Of a DNA stretch of 10,965 nucleotides, positions 1-6,792 are shown in pieces. The stretch is from Thermodesulfatator sp. (GTDB lineage Bacteria; Desulfobacterota; Dissulfuribacteria; Dissulfuribacterales; QOAL01): assembly GCA_003978135.1 (NCBI GenBank), contig QOAL01000106.1, positions 1 through 10,965 on the forward strand. The letters run 5' to 3'. The first letter of the stretch is position 1. The number at the start of each line of letters is the position of its first letter. The position numbers and the translations under genes are program-made. The notes under the pieces were generated by a model, which made no database searches, was not told where the DNA came from, and worked only from the letters and a program-made list of their open reading frames with translations.

Positions 1-793
1 TATCCTTAATGGACAGCTCGCTCCTTGCCTCAGGGATATTTTCTTCCTTGCAGCTTTCAAGCACCTCAGAACAGCCCGGCATGATTGATTCAAGAGGTTT
101 ACCATAGGAATTTTCTACAGATTTACCCAGAATTTCCTGGGCTGCTATATTGTAATAGAGAATGTTGCCATGGCGGTCCACGGTAATAAGGCCGGATTTC
201 AAACTGTTTGCCAGGTGCCGCTGGATTTCCTCCAGCATGTAAACATCCTTTGTAGTGACCGAGAGCCTTTCCTCAAGCTCTTTCAATCTTTTTGTGAGAT
301 AGATGGCCAGAACCGCCACCAGATTAAAGGCGGCCATGTTAAGGAAAAAAGTAAGGGCAGCCTCATCCGCCTGGCCCGCCTGCTTCCATGTAAGCACTCC
401 CACCAACGCATAAAACAGCGTACTAAGGATGGCGGAAAGCCCTCCTATGTGATCAGGACTCAGGAGGCATGCAGTGATAATGGCTATGGAATACAGGAAT
501 GTGAAGGGGCTGTTGAGACCTCCAGTTAGATAAACAGTTGCAGTTGCCAGGAGCACATCTATTACGGTCTGCACATTTTTCAGGGAAGAAGTAAGCCCTT
601 TTTTCTTATACCAGAGGATATAGACTACAGTAAAAAAGAAGGCGGCGCCCAGAAGGCAGGACATGTAAAAAACCGTTCTGGAGGTTGAAAAAGCCCCTGG
701 AAGAAAGAGTGCTGCGCCCAGCATCAATATGAAAAGGGCCAGCCTGCCACCTGTTATAAACAGAAATGCCCTGTCCTTATTAGTTGATTTCAT
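1..793 (-). CDS. pilS: Membrane sensor histidine kinase, PilS-like (N-terminal part, cut by window edge)
   Basis: Reading leftward from ATG at 793, the frame stays open to base 1, giving 264 residues with no stop. Six hydrophobic segments are visible at about residues 10-31, 42-62, 74-91, 96-113, 116-136 and 147-167. A short charged helical linker follows (KRLKELEERL, about 168-190), then a PAS-type sensor domain from about 192 (SLKSGLITVDRHGN, then NILYYNIAAQEILG). The GGLNSPFTFLY stretch between helices 3 and 4 is typical of PilS-like kinases. The HisKA and ATPase domains must lie beyond the left edge and are not seen. The start codon lies 14 bases inside the end of the response regulator gene, indicating translational coupling and a shared signalling pathway. 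By family knowledge PilS phosphorylates PilR to control sigma-54-dependent type IV pilin transcription. That role is inferred here, and another NtrB-like kinase remains possible. Confidence 0.8.
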   Translation of the reverse strand, partial: MKSTNKDRAFLFITGGRLALFILMLGAALFLPGAFSTSRTVFYMSCLLGAAFFFTVVYILWYKKKGLTSSLKNVQTVIDVLLATATVYLTGGLNSPFTFLYSIAIITACLLSPDHIGGLSAILSTLFYALVGVLTWKQAGQADEAALTFFLNMAAFNLVAVLAIYLTKRLKELEERLSVTTKDVYMLEEIQRHLANSLKSGLITVDRHGNILYYNIAAQEILGKSVENSYGKPLESIMPGCSEVLESCKEENIPEARSELSIKD

Positions 794-2219
794 ATTTTGA
801 AAGCCTGTATCTGAAGGATCTGAAGTTTACTCCAAGAAGCTTTGCAGCCTCTGTTTTTCTGCCTCCGGATTTTTCAAGGGCCTGAAGCAGCAGGTCTTTT
901 TCTATTTTGCCCAGAAATTCGTCCAGGTCCAGGCCCTCGGGAGGAAGCTCATGCTTCAAGGAAGCCCCCTCGTTATCATGTCCAGAAAATCCATCGCCGT
1001 GTTTATGTTTTGCTATATAAAGGCTCTCGGGAAGTATGAGACTCGTAGTTGAAAGGGCAACCGAGCGTTCAATAATGTTTTCAAGTTCCCTCACGTTGCC
1101 AGGAAATGGATACTGAAGAAGGGCCTGCATGGCAAAACTGGAAATGCCCTGGACAGATTTGCCCTGGCGCTTTGCATAGCGGTCAAGAAAATACTGGACA
1201 AGCAGAGGGATATCGTCTGCCCTTTCCCGCAAAGGGGGCATCCTGAGCTGGATAACATTCAGACGGTAATAAAGATCCTCCCTGAAATTTCCTTCCATTA
1301 CCTCTTTTTCAAGATTTCTATTGGTGGCAGCTATTATGCGACAATCCACCTTGATAGGTGACGTCCCGCCAATAGGGATAAATGATCGTTGCTGGACCAC
1401 CCGCAGCAGCTTGACCTGCAACACCATGGGTAATTCCCCGATTTCATCAAGGAAAATGGTCCCATTATTTGCCGTGGCAAAAAGTCCGGCCTTGTCCCTG
1501 TCAGCTCCTGTAAAGGCACCTTTTTTGTGACCGAACAGCTCACTTTCCAACAATGTCTCTGGAATCCCGCCGCAGTTTACTACTACAAAGGGATATTCCT
1601 TCCGATCGCCCAGATTGTGAATGGCCCTGGCGACCAGCTCTTTGCCTGTACCGCTTTCCCCTGTAATGAGAACGCTTGACGGGCTGGAAGCAACCCTCGG
1701 AATCATCTGAAAAATTTTCAGCATGGCCTGGCTTCTGGCCACCATCTGATCCAGCCTGTATATTTTGTCTTCTGTCTCAGCCGGCCTGAAGTTGTTGTCC
1801 TGCCTGGAAGATATGGCGTTTTCTATAACATCTCTGAGTTCCTCTATACTGAATGGCTTTGTAAGATAATCATAAGCCCCTTCCTTCATTGCAACTACAG
1901 CCGCGTCCAGAGAGGCAAAGGCCGTAATCAGTATCACAGGCAGGCCGGGATCCAGGGCCTTCAAGCCCTTGAGTAATTCAACTCCATCCATCCCCGGCAT
2001 TCTTACATCTGTTATCACCAGGCTGAATTTGCCGTTTTTTACCTTTTTGACAGCCTCTTCACCATTCGGGACAGACGCTACCTTGTAACCCTCCTTTGCA
2101 AGGAAGATTTCCAGAAATTCTCTAAGACTTGAATCGTCATCTACAACCAGGACCCGGGGCTTTGGTTGTACTTGGTCCTCTATGCCGATTTCATTCCCTG
2201 GTTCCAGAGATGAAAGCAT
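780..2219 (-). CDS. pilR: Sigma-54-dependent response regulator, NtrC family, PilR-like
   Basis: This 479-residue protein has the full NtrC-family layout. A receiver domain spans about 21-135, with acidic pocket D27/D28, phospho-acceptor D71 (VITDVRMPGMDG), T99 and K121. An AAA+ domain spans about 158-395, with Walker A GESGTGKE (187-194), the sigma-54-contacting GAFTGA loop (234-239), Walker B TIFLDE (254-259) and an RERADD segment near 331. A Fis-type helix-turn-helix lies at about 452-476, and its RSFRYRL ending is characteristic of PilR. The first 20 residues before the receiver are an unconserved extension. The ATG at 2219 is preceded by a GGGGGAAA stretch that can serve as a ribosome binding site. 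All residues needed for phosphorylation, ATP hydrolysis and open-complex formation are present. The overlapping sensor gene downstream is its likely partner. Function in type IV pilus control is inferred from similarity; no pilin gene lies in the window. Confidence 0.82.
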   Translation of the reverse strand: MLSSLEPGNEIGIEDQVQPKPRVLVVDDDSSLREFLEIFLAKEGYKVASVPNGEEAVKKVKNGKFSLVITDVRMPGMDGVELLKGLKALDPGLPVILITAFASLDAAVVAMKEGAYDYLTKPFSIEELRDVIENAISSRQDNNFRPAETEDKIYRLDQMVARSQAMLKIFQMIPRVASSPSSVLITGESGTGKELVARAIHNLGDRKEYPFVVVNCGGIPETLLESELFGHKKGAFTGADRDKAGLFATANNGTIFLDEIGELPMVLQVKLLRVVQQRSFIPIGGTSPIKVDCRIIAATNRNLEKEVMEGNFREDLYYRLNVIQLRMPPLRERADDIPLLVQYFLDRYAKRQGKSVQGISSFAMQALLQYPFPGNVRELENIIERSVALSTTSLILPESLYIAKHKHGDGFSGHDNEGASLKHELPPEGLDLDEFLGKIEKDLLLQALEKSGGRKTEAAKLLGVNFRSFRYRLSKYEIN

Positions 2220-2259
2220 GCCATTTCCCCCAAAACAAGAAAGTAACGTGATCAGACTT

Positions 2260-2272
2260 TGCCGAAACGGCA
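2260..2272. promoter_or_regulatory. Short perfect inverted repeat in the pilR/marC divergent spacer
   Basis: The sequence TGCCG-AAA-CGGCA is a perfect 5-bp inverted repeat with a 3-base loop, 41-53 bases upstream of the pilR start codon. It could be a small hairpin in the pilR leader or a binding site, but it is short enough to arise by chance. The rest of the 186-base spacer is AT-rich. I found no sigma-54 -24/-12 motif in it. Confidence 0.25.
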
Positions 2273-2341
2273 GTTAATAACAAAAATTTTATCTGCTAAT
2301 ACGAGTTTTCTCTTTTCTTATCGGAAGTATTGTGACAAAAA

Positions 2342-2370
2342 TTGACTGTTCTCCCAAAAAAACCTGTTAA
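2342..2370 (+). promoter_or_regulatory. Candidate sigma-70 promoter for the marC-like gene
   Basis: TTGACT at 2342-2347 matches five of six -35 consensus bases. It is followed after 17 bases by TGTTAA (2365-2370), a weak three-of-six -10 match. Transcription would start near 2377 and give a leader of roughly 30 bases before the marC-like start at 2406. The spacing and -35 are good and the -10 is poor, so this is only a candidate. Confidence 0.35.
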
Positions 2371-2405
2371 TCTTTTTATGCAGGCTTTAAAATGCTCAGA
2401 GTGAC

Positions 2406-3059
2406 ATGGGGGAAGATTTGACATTAGATTTTATCGAATTTCACTATCTCAAGATATTCACCGGAGTTATTTCGGTTCTTAATCCCCTGGGCGTTGTTCC
2501 CGTTTTTCTTGGCCTGACATCGGCCCGGGACCCAGCGGAAAGAAAAAGCATTGCCAGAACAACTGCCTTTTCCACTGCCCTTATCCTCATGCTGGCAGCC
2601 ATATCAGGACAGGCCATACTGGATTTTTTTGGTATAAGCATTTCTTCGTTCAGGATGGGTGGAGGCATACTCATACTGCTCATGGCAATCTCCATGCTTC
2701 ATGCCAAGACCAGCCACGCAAAACATACACCAGATGAGGCAAAAGAAGCAGAAGACATGGATTCCATTGCCGTGGTGCCACTTGCAATCCCCATGCTTGC
2801 AGGCCCCGGTGCCATCAGCGCCGTTATAGTTTATGCTCATGAGGTGAAAAATATTCAAGAAATCGCTGTACTGGGTGGTGTCATTCTTTTGTCCGGCATT
2901 ATTGTTTGGTCAGTCCTTAGACTGGCTGTGCCAATTGGAACCAAGCTGGGCAAAACGGGCATTAACATAATTGTCCGCATAATGGGGCTGCTTCTTGCTG
3001 CCATTGCCGTGGAGTTTATGGCTACTGGCTTAAAGGGTCTGTTCCCTTCCCTTGGCTGA
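2406..3059 (+). CDS. MarC family integral membrane protein
   Basis: This 217-residue, strongly hydrophobic protein has about six membrane segments and the normal length of the MarC (UPF0056) family. Family hallmarks are the N-terminal helix containing NPLGVVPVFLGL, in which the NPLG motif is diagnostic, and the second conserved motif PLAIPMLAGPGAIS in the second half. The two halves look like an internal repeat of three helices each, separated by a charged cytoplasmic loop (HAKTSHAKHTPDEAKEAEDMD, about residues 98-118). The biochemical function of MarC proteins is not established; the old link to multiple antibiotic resistance was withdrawn, and they are usually labelled putative transporters. 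The ATG has a weak ribosome binding site, but the family N-terminus fits it. It is divergent from pilR and 96 bases ahead of the next gene, with no clear terminator between, so co-transcription is possible. Confidence 0.85.
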   Translation: MGEDLTLDFIEFHYLKIFTGVISVLNPLGVVPVFLGLTSARDPAERKSIARTTAFSTALILMLAAISGQAILDFFGISISSFRMGGGILILLMAISMLHAKTSHAKHTPDEAKEAEDMDSIAVVPLAIPMLAGPGAISAVIVYAHEVKNIQEIAVLGGVILLSGIIVWSVLRLAVPIGTKLGKTGINIIVRIMGLLLAAIAVEFMATGLKGLFPSLG

Positions 3060-3155
3060 AAAGAGCTGTTGTCACGTTGGTAAATTTTCGCGTTACTCCG
3101 CACATGTGTTCAGGGTTAATTGGAAAATATATTTTTGCGGTAAGCTCTGCTGGAT

Positions 3156-4673
3156 TTGAAAAAGGATGCCAAAATAGACATAAAGCTGGTTATTACTGCT
3201 GCCTCTAAAAAGGAACTGCCCGAAACATGGATAAGGCAGCGCGGCTATCCCATAGTCTCGACCCAGGGACTTCTTTCCGGAGTGCTTTCACGTACTTCAA
3301 AGGCATATCCGGCAACTTCCATCTTGGTTTTAATAACTGGCATTGGATCTGAAAATGCTGCCCGGAGTGCCAGGGTCATGAAGGATCATTTGCATCCCCA
3401 TGCCGTTATCAATGTGGGCTCTTGTGGTTTTAATGGTCCAACTGGCGCAGGCATCCCAGGAGAAATTATTTTTCCTGCCACCACCCAGGGACCCTCAGGC
3501 AAGAAACTAAGATGCTTGAAATACCCTCCTTTTCCCATTCCTGAAGATCTTCATGTAAAACGGACTGAAAGGCTGCAAAGTCTCGGCACTCCTCTTTTTA
3601 AAAGAGACCGACAATTTGCAGAATTCGTGGACATGGAGGGGTGGTTTCAACACGAAATCCTTGACATGGCAGGCATCAGCTTTTGTGCCTTCAAGGTAGT
3701 AACCGACCTGTGCTCTCCTGATAGTCCTGACATTTACAGGAAAAATCTGCCTCTTCTAAAAGAACGCATAAAATCTATACTCTCCTTTCTTGAACTGTCC
3801 CAGAGGAAGAAGAAAATTTCTGTTGTGATTCCCGTGTATAACCGCTCATGGTGCATCAAAAGGGCGGTAGATTCTGTGTTGACTCAAACATTTCCTGCTG
3901 GTGAAGTGATAGTAGTAAATGATGGCTCTACAGATGAAACCCATACCCTGCTTGCCAGTTATGGCAATAAAATCAGGCTGATCAGGACCATAGAGAACCG
4001 GGGCGTAGCAGCTGCCAGGAATCTCGGAATCAATGCATCTGAAGGTGACTGGATAGCCTTACTGGATTCAGATGACACATGGGAAAGAGACCGGCTTTTA
4101 AACCAGGTAAAGTACCTTGACCAGAATCCTTTCCTGGAAATTCTTCAGTGCGACGAAGCCTGGATAAGGAACGGAAAAAGACTAAACAAGAAAAAATATC
4201 ACCAAAAAACAGAAGGCTGGATATGGCATCAGAGTCTTGAAAGATGCATGATAAGTCCTTCCTGTGTACTGGCAAGGAAGGATCTCTTGAAAGAGCACGG
4301 CCTGTTTGATACCGCCATGCCGGCATGTGAAGACTATGACCTGTGGCTAAAAATCACACGACACCATATTATCGGATTCAACCCCCAGAAAGACGTGGTC
4401 AAGTACGGGGGTCATGCATGCCAGCTTTCCTTTAAATACCAGGCCATGGACAGATTCAGGATCTATGCCCTTATACATGCCCTTGAGGAAGAAACCGACG
4501 AAACAAGGATGGAGATACTCAAGCAGGCCATAATTTCCAGGCTGGTTATTCTTTCATCAGGGGCATTAAAACGCAACCTTAAACAGGATGTTGTAATATA
4601 CAGAAAAATCCAAAAAGAACTGGAAAAAGGTGTACCTAAATGCGCGGCCTATCCTTTTTTATTGAAGAAATAG
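3156..4673 (+). CDS. Fusion protein: nucleoside phosphorylase/nucleosidase-like domain plus family 2 glycosyltransferase
   Basis: This 505-residue protein has two domains. Residues about 9-215 resemble the PNP/MTA-SAH nucleosidase fold: LVITAASKKEL with a possible acidic residue at E20, a GIGSENAA segment (62-69), a nucleoside-pocket-like NVGSCG (86-91), DMEG (159-162, the ribose-contacting Met-Glu of nucleosidases) and VVTD (D184, the usual catalytic Asp position). Residues about 219-430 are a GT-A family 2 glycosyltransferase: VIPVYNR (224-230), NDGSTD (255-260), the DSDD metal site (304-307) and a likely catalytic-base ED pair (392-393). I see no membrane segment, so a cytoplasmic enzyme is likely. 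Substrates of both halves are unknown. The nucleosidase half could act on MTA/SAH, 5'-deoxyadenosine, futalosine or adenosylhopane. The start is unsure: TTG at 3156 has a poor ribosome binding site, and CTG codons lie at 3147 and 3150 after an in-frame stop at 3141. It is the first gene of a coupled trio. Confidence 0.75.
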   Translation: MKKDAKIDIKLVITAASKKELPETWIRQRGYPIVSTQGLLSGVLSRTSKAYPATSILVLITGIGSENAARSARVMKDHLHPHAVINVGSCGFNGPTGAGIPGEIIFPATTQGPSGKKLRCLKYPPFPIPEDLHVKRTERLQSLGTPLFKRDRQFAEFVDMEGWFQHEILDMAGISFCAFKVVTDLCSPDSPDIYRKNLPLLKERIKSILSFLELSQRKKKISVVIPVYNRSWCIKRAVDSVLTQTFPAGEVIVVNDGSTDETHTLLASYGNKIRLIRTIENRGVAAARNLGINASEGDWIALLDSDDTWERDRLLNQVKYLDQNPFLEILQCDEAWIRNGKRLNKKKYHQKTEGWIWHQSLERCMISPSCVLARKDLLKEHGLFDTAMPACEDYDLWLKITRHHIIGFNPQKDVVKYGGHACQLSFKYQAMDRFRIYALIHALEEETDETRMEILKQAIISRLVILSSGALKRNLKQDVVIYRKIQKELEKGVPKCAAYPFLLKK

Positions 4674-5632
4674 ACACGTCGGAGCTCTTTGCAACAGAAC
4701 AGCCCTACGCTTTTTCCCTGCTGCTGAAAAGGCTTGGACTATGGGATGAGACCTGGCCATTTAATAGTTTTCAAGGGACAGGGCTGCTTAGCCCTGTTCT
4801 GGTTCAGAAAGTCTTTAACAAAAGGGAAAAAATTCTGCTTGTAGACGGATTCAAGCGTATTGAGTGGGCCAGGGCTACGCAGATCTCAACTGTTTCATGC
4901 CTGGTTATTCCTGAAGATATTCCTCTGGCAGATGTCTGCGCATTGGTGCTGGCCGCACAGAAACCCTGGATCAATACCCCTGCCTTAAAGGCGCTGTTTC
5001 TGAGGTTTCTGCTGAACCTGGAAGTTCCACGTGAAACCATATTAAACAGGTTCATGCCCTTGTTAGGCCTAGGGCCGGCAGAAAGCCTGTTGAGAAAATA
5101 TCTGAAAATTTCAGCCATGCCTGAAACAGTGCTTCTTTTCTGCCATGAGAAGAGATTTTCCATGAAAAGGTGCCTGAATCTTGCCCATCACAAGAAAGGG
5201 CTTCTCGAAACATTCTTCTCCAGGACCAGAGGCCTGCACCTTTCAGCCAGCCTGGCAGAAGAACTTCTGGACAACATAAACGATATCCTGAAGAGAGAGG
5301 GCATGTCACCGGAACAATTTTTCGAGACAATAGATGTCAGAAGAGTGCTTGATCAAAACACAGATGCCAGGGTAAAGGCCTCAAGCTTTCGCGAGTTGAT
5401 CCGGAGACTGAAATTTCCAGTGCTGACAGAGATAGAAAAGGACATGAACCAAATCCATAAAAGACTTCTTGCAGGCAGAAGATTTAATGTGAACTGGGAC
5501 CGGGCGTTGGAAAACAGGCAGTTACATATCAATACTGCCATAAAGGACACCGATGAATTCCGATCTGTCCTGTATGAGCTGCAGAAGGAAGAAACACTGA
5601 AGGGAATCGAGGCCCTTCTTTCCTATCTGTAA
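4640..5632 (+). CDS. ParB N-terminal domain-like protein
   Basis: This protein of 330 residues carries a ParB/sulfiredoxin-fold signature at about 48-80 (GLLSPVLVQ, then ILLVDGFKRIEWARA). This is the 'P-h-h ... D-G-x-R-R' pattern of ParB-like domains, with GFKR where chromosome ParB has GERR. A ParB-middle-domain-like helical stretch follows at about 140-163 (LLGLGPAESLLRKYLKISAMP). The last 170 residues are helical, charged and not recognised. It is not a normal ParB: there is no ParA partner, no parS-like repeats are evident, and the N-terminal CTP-binding region is degenerate. The start ATG lies 34 bases inside the preceding gene, with AAGG nine bases upstream, so translation is probably coupled. 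The radical SAM gene begins 4 bases after its tandem TAATAA stops. A DNA- or nucleotide-binding adaptor role is an inference; an enzymatic role of the ParB/Srx fold cannot be excluded. Confidence 0.7.
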   Translation: MRGLSFFIEEIDTSELFATEQPYAFSLLLKRLGLWDETWPFNSFQGTGLLSPVLVQKVFNKREKILLVDGFKRIEWARATQISTVSCLVIPEDIPLADVCALVLAAQKPWINTPALKALFLRFLLNLEVPRETILNRFMPLLGLGPAESLLRKYLKISAMPETVLLFCHEKRFSMKRCLNLAHHKKGLLETFFSRTRGLHLSASLAEELLDNINDILKREGMSPEQFFETIDVRRVLDQNTDARVKASSFRELIRRLKFPVLTEIEKDMNQIHKRLLAGRRFNVNWDRALENRQLHINTAIKDTDEFRSVLYELQKEETLKGIEALLSYL

Positions 5633-5636
5633 TAAT

Positions 5637-6752
5637 ATGAAAAGACTCAAATCCGTCACAGTCCATCCGGCAGTACGTGCCTCCAGGCTCGGCAAGATCT
5701 TTGATGATCAGGCGATACCTGGAGATTCTCCCAGGATCCCTGATTACAGGGAAGGCAAAAGACATCTCTACATAGGCCCTAAAAAGGGAAAAATGTTTCA
5801 TGTATGTGCGTCCCTGGACACCAGGTACATCTGCTGCAGTACACATGTCATATCCCATATCAGTAACTGCCCCTTTGAATGCACGTACTGTTTCCTCCAG
5901 AATTATCTTACAGATACTACGCTCAGCCTAGTGGCTGATACTGGAGCCATACTCGATGAAATAAGGGAAAAGACGGTCCTGCAACCCTGGCGTCTTTTCA
6001 GGATAGGCACCTGGGAGCTTGGAGACAGTATTGCCATTCCTCCCCTTAATCAGGCTGCAGCAGAACTTGTAGAAGGTTTTTCCGGAATGCCCAACTGCAT
6101 TCTGAAGCTTCGCACCAAGAGTGCCGAGGTGGAGCCACTTCTGGATATAGATCATGGCAGAAAAACTGTTGTCTCCTGGACCATTAATCCCCGACAGGTA
6201 ATTACCCGGGAGGAAATAGGCACAGCCGGCCTTGATGCAAGGCTCGATGCAATGGCCAGGGTCTCTTCTGCCGGTTATCCTATTGGCCTTCATTTTGATC
6301 CAATGATACTCTTTCCAGGATGGGAAAAGGCATACAGGCAGACGGTACAGGAAATATTTGACGCGGTTAGTCCTGAAGAGGTTATATGGATCTCAATAGG
6401 AAGCCTGCGCTTCAACCCGGAGATGAAGAAAAAGATTGAGAACAACTATCCTGCATCCACTATCACTGCACAGGAGATGGTACTGGGAGATGACAACAAG
6501 TTCCGATACCTGAGGCCTATTCGGGTAGATATGTACAGACATTTACTGGATCTTCTTGACGAACATGGTGCCGGCCATTGCTTCACATACCTGTGCATGG
6601 AAAGATGGAACGTGTGGCATGAGGTCTTTGGCAGGTATCCAATGTCCATAGGACATCTGGATTTTTTAATGGCTCAGTCGGTTTATAATCGTTTTCCAGA
6701 AATTTGCGCATGCAAACCAGACAGGCAGAAATATCTCGCACTGGAATATTAG
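5637..6752 (+). CDS. Radical SAM protein, spore photoproduct lyase (SPL) family homologue
   Basis: This 371-residue protein has the radical SAM cluster motif C78-x3-C82-x2-C85 (NCPFECTYCFLQNYL), whose CxYC-aromatic-LQ context is typical of SPL-family enzymes. Further family-like segments are RIGTWELGDS (122-131), LKLRTKSAEVEPLL (156-169) with a conserved TK pair, SWTINP (180-185), GLHFDPMI (217-224) and WISIGSLRFNP (251-261). The family uses a [4Fe-4S] cluster and S-adenosylmethionine to form a 5'-deoxyadenosyl radical; SP lyase itself repairs a thymine dimer of spore DNA. Here the region equivalent to the H-donating Cys141 of Bacillus SplB reads GTWELGD with no Cys, and the second relay tyrosine is Phe (F86). 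No sporulation genes are nearby. True SP lyase activity is therefore doubtful, although the fold assignment is firm. It is the last gene of the coupled trio and is probably reached by reinitiation after the ParB-like gene's stops. Confidence 0.82.
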   Translation: MKRLKSVTVHPAVRASRLGKIFDDQAIPGDSPRIPDYREGKRHLYIGPKKGKMFHVCASLDTRYICCSTHVISHISNCPFECTYCFLQNYLTDTTLSLVADTGAILDEIREKTVLQPWRLFRIGTWELGDSIAIPPLNQAAAELVEGFSGMPNCILKLRTKSAEVEPLLDIDHGRKTVVSWTINPRQVITREEIGTAGLDARLDAMARVSSAGYPIGLHFDPMILFPGWEKAYRQTVQEIFDAVSPEEVIWISIGSLRFNPEMKKKIENNYPASTITAQEMVLGDDNKFRYLRPIRVDMYRHLLDLLDEHGAGHCFTYLCMERWNVWHEVFGRYPMSIGHLDFLMAQSVYNRFPEICACKPDRQKYLALEY

Positions 6753-6785
6753 CCTTTAGCAAAATATTCTGTTTTTTTGTTAGGC
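6752..6785. terminator. Possible bidirectional terminator between convergent genes
   Basis: An imperfect inverted repeat (GCCT..CAAAA, then TTTTG..AGGC) with a run of seven T's lies between the stop of the SPL-like gene and the stop of the convergent MgtC-like gene. The location is right for a shared terminator, but the stem is AT-rich and has internal unpaired bases, so confidence is low. Confidence 0.3.
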
Positions 6786-6792
6786 CTGTGGT

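Noticed and set aside
170..529. Plus-strand 119-codon open frame at the left end
   Set aside because: It is antisense to the continuous sensor kinase frame, which has six membrane helices and a PAS domain; the plus-strand peptide shows no family motif.
2220..2405. Sigma-54 -24/-12 promoter in front of pilR or marC
   Set aside because: No GG-N10-GC pattern with the right flanking bases was found on either strand by eye.
3105..3133. TATATT at 3128-3133 considered as a -10 element for the cassette
   Set aside because: The hexamer 17 bases upstream (TGTGTT) does not resemble a -35 element, and the region is AT-rich enough to give TATATT by chance.
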